From a virus, in IMG/VR virus record IMGVR_UViG_3300034166_001066, positions 1 to 41,910 of that record: 41,910 nt of DNA; one strand, given 5' to 3'. Within the stretch, counting starts at the first letter, position 1. Every line of letters starts with the position of its first letter. The position numbers and the translations under genes were made by a program. Below the pieces are notes generated by a model, which saw only the letters and a program-made list of their open reading frames with translations, did no database searches and was not told the DNA's origin. Positions 1 to 6,871 of the stretch are shown piece by piece.

Positions 1-182
1 ATCGTCTCTACCGATCGTCTCTACCGATCGTCTCTACCGATCGTCTCTACCGATCGTCTCTACCGATCGTCTCTACCGATCGTCTCTACCGATCGTCTCT
101 ACCGATCGTCTCTACCGATCGTCTCTATCGATCGTCTCTACCGATCGTCTCTACTGATCGTCTCTATCGATCGTCTCTATCG
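1..182. repeat. 13-bp tandem array, 14 copies (left end)
   Basis: Fourteen head-to-tail copies of ATCGTCTCTACCG begin at base 1. The last copies carry the variants TATCG and TACTG. Each unit contains CGATCG or a one-base variant of it. The right end of the window (41840-41910) continues the same array in the same orientation, so at least 19 copies span the junction of a circular molecule. There are no spacers, so this is not CRISPR. Iteron-like origin, partition site or packaging site are all possible; the sequence alone does not decide. Confidence 0.95.
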
Positions 183-210
183 ATTGACTGTCCAACCGCG
201 CCCTAGGTGC

Positions 211-361
211 AACTTCACTGCAGCTTCACCCTAGAACTTCACCCCACGACTTCACCCTACAACTTCACCCTAGAACTTCACCCTAGAACTTCACCCCACG
301 ACTTCACCCTACGACTTCACCCTACGACTTCACCCTACGACTTCACCCTACGACTTCACCC
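211..361. repeat. second 13-bp tandem array, about 12 copies
   Basis: About twelve copies of a 13-bp unit close to ACTTCACCCTACG (variants end TAG, CACG or TAC). The sequence is unrelated to the first array but has the same 13-bp period. Irregularly spaced copies of the same ACTTCACCCT core recur at 1972-2072. Read on the minus strand the core is AGGGTGAAGT, which resembles a ribosome binding site. The open frame through this block is a by-product of the repeat. Confidence 0.9.
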
Positions 362-415
362 AATAAAAAAACCTTGCATTGCTGCGAGGTTCATCGTATT
401 TCGTTGGCCAATCAA

Positions 416-805
416 TCAGCTGACTCGGCTTGCTTTTTCCGCAACTTCCTGCAAGTGATCTAGCGCGTTCCGTAGCGTGTCAATCGCAACTTCCAATTTG
501 TCGGCAAACGACTCGAAATCATTGCAAAGTTCTGCGGTCTCAATCTCGCACAGTGCCTGTCTAAGTTCACCTTTGCAGTACCCCGTATCATTCCAAAGTT
601 CGGCCAATTGGTCGCCGTCAGACCCGCACATATTGAGCAAAAACTCAATATCAACGCCCTTGGGTGCATCTTCGCCCGACTCAAGCAACTCAACTGCTGC
701 GATTGCTTCAACCTGAGTACCGTAACCTGGAGTAATCCAAGATCCGTTTCGACCCACGCCGAAAAAATACACTTCACCGTCAATTTTAATTTGTTCGACT
801 GCCAT
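416..805 (-). CDS. hypothetical acidic phage protein, 129 aa
   Basis: I do not recognise a family. The protein starts MAVEQIKIDGEVYFFGVG, is acidic, and ends in a predicted helical segment rich in Glu, Leu and Ala (from about residue 85 on). The start at 805 is preferred because GGAGG lies 7 bases upstream on the minus strand; the longer frame to 916 has no such site. It is the last gene of the leftward operon before the left-end repeat arrays. A terminator-like hairpin lies just upstream of its start (827-848). Confidence 0.7.
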   Translation of the reverse strand: MAVEQIKIDGEVYFFGVGRNGSWITPGYGTQVEAIAAVELLESGEDAPKGVDIEFLLNMCGSDGDQLAELWNDTGYCKGELRQALCEIETAELCNDFESFADKLEVAIDTLRNALDHLQEVAEKASRVS

Positions 806-826
806 TGCCTGTCCTCCGATTGTTTG

Positions 827-848
827 AAAAAGCCGGAGCCCACCCGGC
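827..848 (-). terminator. rho-independent-type hairpin on minus strand
   Basis: On the minus strand GCCGG and CCGGC form a 5-bp GC stem around a 7-base loop and are followed by TTTTT (forward A run 827-831). It sits between the leftward genes 865-1050 and 416-805, so it may reduce expression of the last gene. It is the first half of a duplicated 36-bp block (821-856 and 1069-1104). The second copy has lost both the full stem and the T run. Confidence 0.5.
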
Positions 849-864
849 GTGAGGGCGATGTGAA

Positions 865-1050
865 TTATTTGCCGTAATACGCTTCCAACACGTGCCTCGC
901 TGAAAGACCGCGCCAAAAGCCGTTATGGCTCGCGCAATCTGGATTCGCGTTGCAAAAACCCTCGGCATCTCGCCGCAGTTGGTTCTGTCTCGACTTCGAC
1001 AACAGCCGGAATGCTTCCTTCTCTTTGGCGATTTGTTCTTGTATTGTCAT
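865..1050 (-). CDS. hypothetical small charged protein, 61 aa
   Basis: Unknown function. The sequence is hydrophilic with Arg and Lys clusters, and its C-terminal half reads NGFWRGLSARHVLEAYYGK. An AGAGGA-type binding site lies about 10 bases before the ATG at 1050. It belongs to the run of small leftward genes below the 1369-1401 promoter. No domain, signal peptide or membrane segment is visible. Confidence 0.55.
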   Translation of the reverse strand: MTIQEQIAKEKEAFRLLSKSRQNQLRRDAEGFCNANPDCASHNGFWRGLSARHVLEAYYGK

Positions 1051-1068
1051 CTCTGTATTTTCCTCTTG

Positions 1069-1104
1069 TGTTTGAAACTGCCGGAGCCCACTCGGCGTGA
1101 GGGC
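1069..1104. repeat. duplicated 36-bp intergenic block (partner at 821-856)
   Basis: The 36 bp at 1069-1104 match 821-856 at about 33 positions (shared core GCCGGAGCCCAC, then TCGGCG or CCGGCG, then TGAGGGC). Both copies lie immediately downstream of a leftward start region. The copy at 821-856 forms a terminator; this one has a weaker stem and no T run. Confidence 0.8.
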
Positions 1105-1316
1105 TAGTACAAAAAATACAAACTGTTGGCATCAGTTGCGTCACGAAACACAAACGGAACTGCCTGTAGCATGATTGGGAAACAGAATTCCCACTGCATT
1201 TGACTATCGATCACATTCCACAGTCGCGTTGCCCTAAGTAACGCACTGCGAATATCGCCAGCGACAAACGACTTGCTAATTTTTCCGCATTGAGAAATCA
1301 CAATTTGCTCGATCAT
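1104..1316 (-). CDS. hypothetical protein, 70 aa
   Basis: The protein starts MIEQIVISQCGKISKSF. The start at 1316 is chosen because GGAGG lies 6 bases upstream; the longer frame to 1367 would run into the promoter. No recognised domain. It is the first gene after the promoter/operator element at 1369-1401, so it heads the small leftward operon 1316 to 416. Confidence 0.65.
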   Translation of the reverse strand: MIEQIVISQCGKISKSFVAGDIRSALLRATRLWNVIDSQMQWEFCFPIMLQAVPFVFRDATDANSLYFLY

Positions 1317-1368
1317 CTTGTCCTCCCGTTTCCACTTGACCAACCACACAACGCGGTCGGCATGCAAT

Positions 1369-1401
1369 CAGTGTATGTATGTGTCGACACTAAAGCAAGT
1401 G
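1369..1401 (-). promoter_or_regulatory. leftward promoter with TGTCGACA operator in its spacer
   Basis: On the minus strand: CACTTGC, five bases, TGTCGACA, six bases, TACACTG. TTGCTT and TACACT are spaced 17 bases apart, as in a sigma70 promoter, and the perfect palindrome GTGTCGACAC (1381-1390) lies in the spacer. The same 33-bp arrangement recurs at 41789-41821 upstream of the leftward Gp88-like gene. The ribbon-helix-helix gene ends only 9 bases away and is a natural candidate repressor; that link is inference. Confidence 0.6.
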
Positions 1402-1409
1402 GGGTCCAT

Positions 1410-1631
1410 TCATTTTTTCAAATTATTCTCTTTGTCGATTTTCGGCCGGCCTAAAACCACTTGTGGGCAATCCGTTTTCAGCCGATCCGCAATCACTTGC
1501 CGAACCCACTGGGAAACAGTCAAGCCGGCTTTATCGGCATGCTTTTCTACCGTTTCCTGAAGTTCGTTGAGCCTCACGGTGACTTTAAACTGATTGCGGA
1601 ATCGATCGGATGGAACTTTCTTCTTCGCCAT
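1410..1631 (-). CDS. ribbon-helix-helix DNA-binding protein, 73 aa
   Basis: A basic N-terminus (MAKKKVPSDRFRNQF) is followed by a short beta strand (KVTVRLN, residues 16-22) and two helices (LQETVEKHADKAG, then SQWVRQVIADRL). This is the strand-helix-helix pattern of CopG/Arc-type and MobC-like ribbon-helix-helix proteins, which bind short palindromes as dimers of dimers. The start has AGGGG upstream at normal distance. The gene lies directly before the promoter with the TGTCGACA palindrome (1369-1401), which suggests local regulation. A relaxosome accessory role is possible, but no relaxase is present. Confidence 0.65.
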   Translation of the reverse strand: MAKKKVPSDRFRNQFKVTVRLNELQETVEKHADKAGLTVSQWVRQVIADRLKTDCPQVVLGRPKIDKENNLKK

Positions 1632-1641
1632 AGCTTTACCC

Positions 1642-1971
1642 CTAAATTCCCTTCATCACCTTTGTTTTCAAATCGTCCTCTATTTCAAGAAACAAATACT
1701 CTTGCGCGAGCTGATTTACATCGGCGTCGGTTAAAAAACCGTCCATCTCGACAATCCAATCGGCACCTTCACCCAATTCGCGCCTAGCAACCAACCACAG
1801 ACCGGCGCTCTGGCAAAACGGTTTAATGACGGTTGAAGGTTCACCCCTCGGCTGAAAGTCTTTGGGGTGCAGTGCCCAAACCTTTGCCTCATACGAGTCC
1901 CACAATTTCACCAAATTGATCGGCCCGTCATTGTCGGGCTTTTCGCCCCAGTCCTTTTCAACCTCACCCAT
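1642..1971 (-). CDS. hypothetical acidic protein, 109 aa
   Basis: Unknown function. The C-terminal part is acidic (DWIVEMDGFLTDADVNQLAQ, then a Glu-rich stretch). The ATG at 1971 is preceded by AGGGTGAAG, so its ribosome binding site appears to be supplied by a copy of the ACTTCACCCT repeat read on the minus strand. A GTG nine codons upstream (1998) is an alternative start. It is the first gene after the repeat cluster 1972-2072 and precedes the ribbon-helix-helix gene. Confidence 0.6.
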   Translation of the reverse strand: MGEVEKDWGEKPDNDGPINLVKLWDSYEAKVWALHPKDFQPRGEPSTVIKPFCQSAGLWLVARRELGEGADWIVEMDGFLTDADVNQLAQEYLFLEIEDDLKTKVMKGI

Positions 1972-2072
1972 AACTTCACCCTTTCGTGTCAACTTCACCC
2001 TAAGTGCAACTTCACCTTCACCCTGACTTCACCCTAGGCCTAACTTCACCCTAGGTGCGACTTCACCCTAAG
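1972..2072. repeat. cluster of ACTTCACCCT repeats
   Basis: About six copies of ACTTCACCCT, some followed by AGG or AAG, with spacing of roughly 10 to 19 bp. It is the same core as the regular array at 211-361. The cluster sits next to the AT-rich candidate origin and the leftward promoter, as expected for initiator- or regulator-binding iterons. Another reading is translational: the nearest copy acts as a Shine-Dalgarno sequence for the gene at 1971. Confidence 0.75.
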
Positions 2073-2098
2073 CTAGACGGTTATTGTCGACAAGTCAA
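2070..2098 (-). promoter_or_regulatory. weak candidate leftward promoter over palindrome TTGTCGACAA
   Basis: On the minus strand TTGACT (2093-2098) and TAGCTT (2070-2075) are 17 bases apart, and the perfect palindrome TTGTCGACAA (2084-2093) overlaps the spacer. It shares the TGTCGACA core with the two stronger elements at 1369-1401 and 41789-41821. The -10 match is poor, so confidence is low. Confidence 0.35.
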
Positions 2099-2401
2099 TC
2101 GACCTCAAGAAACAATTTCCGTCAACTTTTTCCCATTTTTGGTCAAAACGGCAATTAGGCCAGAAGTCATTAGCCGAGCTAATACAAGCCGGCCTTCCTG
2201 CCATAGTGGTAAACTTTTGCCCGGCTAAAAGAACAAGAATAATCTCAATGAAAACAAAGGAAATATATATATAAAACCCCTTATATCCTTATTACCATAA
2301 GGTTCTCCCTTTCTCTAGTCAGACCCCTCTCTAGGGGGGAGTTTTCAGGAGGTTCCCTCTTTGGCCCCCTTTACTACGGTCAAAAGGTCAAAAGGTCAGA
2401 A
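2099..2401. other. gene-free AT-rich region, candidate replication origin
   Basis: No gene is visible. The region holds the inverted repeat TTAGC-CGA-GCTAA, an AT-rich run with ATATATATATAAAA around 2262-2276, a 6-bp inverted repeat CCTTAT-TACC-ATAAGG, and CCCCT-CTCT-AGGGG shortly after it. The repeat GGTCAAAAGGTCAAAAGGTCA ends it just before the primase gene stop (given here as three GGTCA units separated by AAAA/AAA). An AT-rich unwinding tract between an iteron-like cluster and the primase-polymerase gene is a typical origin layout. The last part could also terminate the primase transcript. Confidence 0.4.
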
Positions 2402-4498
2402 CTACCGAACGGGGGGGTGATACATCCGCTTCGGCCGGCCTCGAGTTGGCACGTCTTTTGCCTCGATGCCAAGTTGCTCTGCCGCGGCTTCCAGATCGCC
2501 GGACGAGAGAGTCCGGTGCTTCCGCAAAATAGAGTGCTTGCTGATCGGTTCGCCGGTCGCGATGGCCTGAGATAAAACCGCTTTAGCTTTCGATAGGCCG
2601 ATGTCGACCACTTGCTGATCGATGATGTCGCAGGAGACCCTGGCAAGCCGATTGGCGAGCTTGATGCCCCAGTTGACATCCTGAGCCTCAATCACTGCTC
2701 CAACGCATTCCGATGGCCGTGAGAGCCTCGCAGCACGGTGTACGAGGGCAAGCTTCATGGCGCGGGCGTTGACGCGACCCCAGATCGCTGCTCTGATCTC
2801 GCTTTCCGATGCCATCCGCTGATCGATCGTCGCGCCATGTTCTCGCCATCGAGCTAGGACCGCGTCTTGCATTGGGATTACGATCGGCCTTGGGAACAGG
2901 CTAGCCAAGTTGTTTTCTTCACCATGGGGGGCGAACGCTATCCACGACTTCACCGCGTCGACCAAGCTAGCGTTTGGATCTTTGACTTCCAGTTCGTAAT
3001 TAGCGTCTGGCCTGGCCTGTAGGTTCCAAAACGCGATTCGTCCCAGCAGTCCGTCCGTCAGCTGGTCATGCGTGATCGCGGACGAAATCGTTGCCCCGGT
3101 TGTCAGGCCCAATACCGACAAGTGCGGTTGGTCAACCGCGTTCCTGATCTTGTCCGAGTGTGCGGCACCTGTGTACTTGCCGCTCGACTTGCCGTAAATC
3201 TTGAGAAGGTGCGTACCGATGTTTTTCAAGTGCTGATTGCCTCGTTTGTCCAACACCGCGCTGAGGATCTTGCCAAACTCGTCGCAAACCCAAATCCTGC
3301 ACGGTTGCTGAGCCATGGCATTCATCAAACCGTTACCAGACTGCACATCGGCCGGCATCATAATGTCGAAGTTCGGATCCGCTTGCTGAAGTATTTTGGT
3401 AATTGCTGTTTCGCATGCCTCCTTGCCTGAGCCAGTGCATGCCATGACGACGTTATAGTCGTTGGTCCTCATGTCGGTTTGGCTCGCTATCCTGCGTCCA
3501 AAAATCGTTTGGCACAGCGACAGCGACACGGCTAGCCCCATCACGGGAGAAGGTCGAAATGCAATCGAGGTGTAGTAGTCATAGATCGCTCGAATGAGTC
3601 CATGTTGCGGCAACATCGCTAGGCAGAAGTCGTTGTCGTCGTCCTCGTCTTCATCCGCATACTTAACCAGCACACTCGGCCAGAGTCGGTCGGCTACTTC
3701 ACCCCAATGCCGGCTCCTCGATTCGTCGTAGTAGTCGATCCACTCTGGCGCTCCGATCGCATTCTTTAATTCTTGCCAGTTGCTCATGCCGCAACTTTGA
3801 TGAAAACACTTGCCACCGAGGCTTCCGTCAGGTGCCTGGGTCACCATGCAATCGGTCATGTGATTAGCTGTCGTGTGAGCTTCACTGCGAGGGCACGCAA
3901 TGAACCACTTCTTGGTGCCATCGGCAACCTTCGCGCCAAGGATCGGCACACGTCGCCTATTGAGCCAGGCTTCAACGTCAAGAGGTTCACCAGCGTGATT
4001 GCTAATCAATACGGTTTCCGATGGGATGCCAAGCACTTCATCTCGCCATCGAAACTCCTGCACTTCACCTTGCCATGGTGCGATGACCCAACCTCGCCCG
4101 TTGCTAGGTGGCAACACCGACTGAGCCGCCTTGTTTCCAATGCGAAACTCGATGCCTCTAAACTTCAGGACCGATGTTTCAGGCCAACCTTCCGTCCACT
4201 TGAAGATGAAGTGCATTCCACGCGACGAGTGCCATGAAACAGTCTTGGGAGCTTCACCTCCAACAAGCGACAGGAACGCATCAAACGCTTCTTCGCTATC
4301 GCATTCAACGTCGATGACGCCTGATCCTTTGCCGAGGATGACTCCCCAGCCATCGTGACCAGACTGTTCAAGGATCTGATGTTTTGTCTGTATCGGACGA
4401 TCGGGCCACCCTGTAAGGATCGGCATCTTGCCATTGACTGGCACCAGCTTCCAACCAACTTCGGCGCAGCGCAAAGCATCTCTAGTCATCTCGTCCAT
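2402..4498 (-). CDS. primase-polymerase with zinc motif and P-loop ATPase domain, 698 aa
   Basis: The N-terminal third fits the bifunctional primase-polymerase (Prim-Pol) fold: IDVECD with acidic D63 and D67, the catalytic-type histidine in GMHFIFK (H96), and the FRGIEFRIG strand. A CHC-like zinc motif follows (C202, H208, C217, C231, C236). The C-terminal half is a P-loop ATPase with Walker A ACTGSGKE (353-360) and Walker B WVCDEFG (D406, E407), presumably the replicative helicase. It should prime and unwind phage DNA at the origin. The start has AAGGA 6 bases upstream. It lies beside the candidate origin at 2099-2401 and directly after the SF2 helicase gene. Confidence 0.85.
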   Translation of the reverse strand: MDEMTRDALRCAEVGWKLVPVNGKMPILTGWPDRPIQTKHQILEQSGHDGWGVILGKGSGVIDVECDSEEAFDAFLSLVGGEAPKTVSWHSSRGMHFIFKWTEGWPETSVLKFRGIEFRIGNKAAQSVLPPSNGRGWVIAPWQGEVQEFRWRDEVLGIPSETVLISNHAGEPLDVEAWLNRRRVPILGAKVADGTKKWFIACPRSEAHTTANHMTDCMVTQAPDGSLGGKCFHQSCGMSNWQELKNAIGAPEWIDYYDESRSRHWGEVADRLWPSVLVKYADEDEDDDNDFCLAMLPQHGLIRAIYDYYTSIAFRPSPVMGLAVSLSLCQTIFGRRIASQTDMRTNDYNVVMACTGSGKEACETAITKILQQADPNFDIMMPADVQSGNGLMNAMAQQPCRIWVCDEFGKILSAVLDKRGNQHLKNIGTHLLKIYGKSSGKYTGAAHSDKIRNAVDQPHLSVLGLTTGATISSAITHDQLTDGLLGRIAFWNLQARPDANYELEVKDPNASLVDAVKSWIAFAPHGEENNLASLFPRPIVIPMQDAVLARWREHGATIDQRMASESEIRAAIWGRVNARAMKLALVHRAARLSRPSECVGAVIEAQDVNWGIKLANRLARVSCDIIDQQVVDIGLSKAKAVLSQAIATGEPISKHSILRKHRTLSSGDLEAAAEQLGIEAKDVPTRGRPKRMYHPPVR

Positions 4499-4513
4499 GA
4501 TTCGTCCTTTGAC

Positions 4514-6133
4514 TTAAAACGGAAGTTCGTCAGCGTAAGCAGCAAGCGGATCGGGAATCTCTTCGATTTCTCGTTCCACAATTTGCCAGAATCGACCCTG
4601 CTGGACAGCAACTATCGACTTCGGTTTAGCAACCGCGCCACGTTTGTAAATATCCAACGCAGTGTCGACATCCTTGGGCACCTCGTAGTCGCAGTGAGCA
4701 TGCCACCACTGAATCGCTTTAGATCTTGGCAACCCTTGGTGCTCCAGGCATATCCATTCGCTGATGGGATAGTCGATGTTGCCTTCACCGTTGATCTTGC
4801 AAGTGTAGGTCACTCGCATCGATGGTATCTTGCCTTCTTTCTCATGCCGAGTTGCATAGGATGACTGAACCGTGAAGTAGACCGGCTCGCTAATGATCTG
4901 CGATTCCTCGTCAGCTCGTTCTTGGTGGTTTGGCTTTCGCTCAGGGAACGCAAACCCGCATTCACACACTTGCATTCTGATCGCGATGTCCTGACCGCAA
5001 TTAGGGCAGACCTTAGTTGGCTCATCGGGATCCAAACCGCGCGACGACTTCTCGCTCCGCTTATTGAAATCAATCGCATCGATCGGACCATGACGTTTCA
5101 AATTCTCGCCGAAATCCAATACAAGGCACTCGTTCTTGCTCTCATGTGTTCGCAATCCTCTACCCACAATCTGGGCAAACAGCCCTGGGGACGCGGTTGC
5201 TCTGAGGATTGCAATGGCATCAACACACGGAGCATCGAACCCCGTAGTCAGCACATCGACGTTGACCAAGTACTTGAGTTCCATCTGCGCGAACTTGGAA
5301 AGAATCGCAGCTCGCTCCAGCGGCGACGTGTTGCCTTCGACCATGTTCGCATCAGGCAACAATCCGCAAACGCGCTCGGCATGAGCCACGCTTGAGCAAA
5401 AAACCATCACGGAATGCCGATCGGATGTCTTCGCTAGAATCTCCTGGCAAGCAATCTCTAGCTTTGTTGAGAACAACGACTCGACCTCGTTGGTAATAAA
5501 TTCACCACCGCGTTTGTGTAGTCGACTTGTGTCCTGCGTACCATCGGCCGGCTTGTTGCTCACAGAACACAAATAGCCTTGCTTAATCAGCAATCCGATC
5601 GGAACATCATAAACGATCTTGGAGAACAGTCCGTCCTTTCGGCATATCGATCCTTCACCCGTTCGGTAAGGCGTAGCCGTCAGTCCCACGACTCGATGCC
5701 TACCGATCTTCGCCATGTCACCGAAGAATGTTCGATACATGCCTTCCCCGTCATTGGGTACGAGATGCACTTCGTCCACTAGCACCAGTTGCCTCGGCGC
5801 AAATAAATGCGCCTTGTCATACACCGACTGAATGCCAGCGAAGACTACCGTGTGCTGCGTATCTCTCGACTTCAGCCCCGCGCTGTAGACGCCAATGTCA
5901 AGTGTTGGCATCAACTGTTGCAACTTAGCCGCATTTTGCTGAATCAACTCCTTTCGGTGCTGAACCACAATGACGCGACCAGAGAAGTCTTCGATCGCAC
6001 GTCGCGACAACTCAGCGATCAGCAGTGACTTTCCTGAGCCAGTAGGAGAGCATATCACTGGGTTGCCTGTTTCGTAGCATAGGTATTGATAGGTCGCATC
6101 GACCGCTTCGCCCTGATACCAACGCAGTTCCAT
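4514..6133 (-). CDS. SF2 DEVH-box helicase, 539 aa
   Basis: The order of motifs is that of a type I restriction HsdR-like or SSL2-like superfamily 2 helicase: WYQ near residue 6, Walker A PTGSGKS (30-36), DEVH (120-123), TATP, and the C-terminal QIVGRGLRT motif VI. A four-cysteine zinc ribbon follows (CPNCG...CECGF), then a C-terminal region about 140 residues long. The ATG at 6133 is preferred because it overlaps the upstream stop as TAATG and has GGAG upstream. It probably serves replication, recombination or repair of phage DNA. It is one of two SF2 helicases in this operon, and the two are clearly different. Confidence 0.85.
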   Translation of the reverse strand: MELRWYQGEAVDATYQYLCYETGNPVICSPTGSGKSLLIAELSRRAIEDFSGRVIVVQHRKELIQQNAAKLQQLMPTLDIGVYSAGLKSRDTQHTVVFAGIQSVYDKAHLFAPRQLVLVDEVHLVPNDGEGMYRTFFGDMAKIGRHRVVGLTATPYRTGEGSICRKDGLFSKIVYDVPIGLLIKQGYLCSVSNKPADGTQDTSRLHKRGGEFITNEVESLFSTKLEIACQEILAKTSDRHSVMVFCSSVAHAERVCGLLPDANMVEGNTSPLERAAILSKFAQMELKYLVNVDVLTTGFDAPCVDAIAILRATASPGLFAQIVGRGLRTHESKNECLVLDFGENLKRHGPIDAIDFNKRSEKSSRGLDPDEPTKVCPNCGQDIAIRMQVCECGFAFPERKPNHQERADEESQIISEPVYFTVQSSYATRHEKEGKIPSMRVTYTCKINGEGNIDYPISEWICLEHQGLPRSKAIQWWHAHCDYEVPKDVDTALDIYKRGAVAKPKSIVAVQQGRFWQIVEREIEEIPDPLAAYADELPF

Positions 6134-6378
6134 TACTCCCACTCCTTTTTAAGACAGACAAACATCCCACCATGACCATCAAACGCGATTCCATTGAGGT
6201 AGCACTTCTCGTTCGTTTTCATTTGCACATAGCGATGGCAATACTCTTGCAGTTCAATCCATACCTCAACAGCTTGCTTCGCGCTGAGCCCATGCTGTTC
6301 GCATAAAAACAAACATAGGAATTCGCCAGGAGTCTTAGGCATCTCTTCTTCGTGTTGCCAGGATATGTTGTTTTGCAT
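6133..6378 (-). CDS. hypothetical protein upstream of helicase, 81 aa
   Basis: Unknown function. The sequence contains PGEFLCLFLCEQHGLSAK and ends GMFVCLKKEWE. Its stop overlaps the helicase start (TAATG), so the two are translationally coupled. Two starts are possible: the ATG at 6378, next to the operator-like palindrome 6379-6393, and an ATG at codon 13 (6342) preceded by GAAGAAGAG. The tandem palindromes directly upstream suggest that expression from this point is regulated separately. Confidence 0.6.
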   Translation of the reverse strand: MQNNISWQHEEEMPKTPGEFLCLFLCEQHGLSAKQAVEVWIELQEYCHRYVQMKTNEKCYLNGIAFDGHGGMFVCLKKEWE

Positions 6379-6420
6379 ATATCACCGTGATATGTTGAAT
6401 TCCACATAACGCCGTGTTAT
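6379..6420. promoter_or_regulatory. pair of related palindromic sites
   Basis: Two 15-bp palindromes fit one consensus, ATAWCRCCGTGWTAT: ATATCACCGTGATAT at 6379-6393 and ATAACGCCGTGTTAT at 6406-6420, centres 27 bp apart. They fill the gap between two leftward genes and the first abuts the start at 6378. They look like tandem operator sites. As RNA they would form small hairpins that could cover the start. Confidence 0.5.
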
Positions 6421-6426
6421 GCGACC

Positions 6427-6669
6427 TTACGGAAGACCGTCATCGCCAACCCAACCCATTGACCGAGGATCATCGTCCTCGTAATAACCGTCGATTTCGT
6501 CAGCAAGCAATTCGAGTTCTCCCACAGCGTCGTCAGCCAAATCGCCAAGGGAGTAATGCGGAAGACACTGCATCACAAATCTAATCTTCGCGGCAACCTT
6601 TTTGAGAAGCGCATCCCGTGCATCTTCCGGTTCTAACTTTTCGGGCCAATCCCCTTCCATCCAATGCAT
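6427..6669 (-). CDS. hypothetical acidic protein behind attenuator-like leader, 80 aa
   Basis: Acidic protein starting MHWMEGDWPEKLEPEDA and ending in Glu/Asp clusters; no known domain. The start at 6669 is chosen because GGAGG lies 6 bases upstream; a second ATG lies at 6672. The longer upstream frame overlaps another gene out of frame and is not supported. It is the first full gene after the Trp-rich leader peptide and terminator at 6688-6805, so it and the helicase below would be the genes controlled by that element. Confidence 0.6.
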   Translation of the reverse strand: MHWMEGDWPEKLEPEDARDALLKKVAAKIRFVMQCLPHYSLGDLADDAVGELELLADEIDGYYEDDDPRSMGWVGDDGLP

Positions 6670-6687
6670 CATCACCCTCCGCATAAC

Positions 6688-6754
6688 AAAAAAATGCACC
6701 GGAGTTGCCGTCCGGCTGTTTTTTACTCGATACTCACCGGCGGCAACCCGGTGA
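6688..6754 (-). promoter_or_regulatory. attenuator-like RNA: two mutually exclusive hairpins ending in a T7 terminator
   Basis: On the minus strand the first hairpin is TCACCGG / CCGGTGA with loop GTTGCCG (forward 6734-6754). The second is CCGGA / TCCGG with loop CGGCAAC (forward 6699-6715), followed 4 bases later by TTTTTTT (forward A run 6688-6694). The two loops are perfectly complementary. The two elements can also pair with each other (CCGG + GTTGCCG + CCGG, about 15 bp with single-base bulges), which would destroy the terminator. Together with the Trp-codon leader upstream this is the layout of a transcription attenuator. Confidence 0.55.
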
Positions 6755-6763
6755 TTTTGTGCG

Positions 6764-6805
6764 TTACCATCCCCAACCCCATCCCCACCATTTACGCCAA
6801 ACCAT
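6764..6805 (-). CDS. 13-aa Trp-rich leader peptide MVWRKWWGWGWGW
   Basis: A 14-codon frame begins with ATG at 6805 behind a perfect AGGAGG 5 bases upstream, and ends with TAA at 6764. Six of its 13 residues are tryptophan. It lies in a 202-base gap between the genes 6872-7147 and 6427-6669, directly before the mutually exclusive hairpins and terminator. The pattern is that of an amino-acid-sensing leader peptide: stalling at UGG codons would change downstream folding. The same bases are G-rich (GGGG-AT-GGGG-TT-GGGG-AT-GG), so an RNA G-quadruplex is an alternative or additional role. Confidence 0.6.
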   Translation of the reverse strand: MVWRKWWGWGWGW

Positions 6806-6871
6806 GTTGTCCTCCTTGGAAAATGAAAAACACTCTTTTGCCGCCCGGTTACAGGTAGCGTTCGTCGGGAC

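Noticed and set aside
1-182. CRISPR array at the ends or at 40482-40823
   Set aside because: The repeats are contiguous without spacers and no cas gene is present.
207-458. 83-codon frame with repeated SP/TL peptides
   Set aside because: It is produced by the 13-bp repeats; period 13 is not a multiple of three and there is no ribosome binding site.
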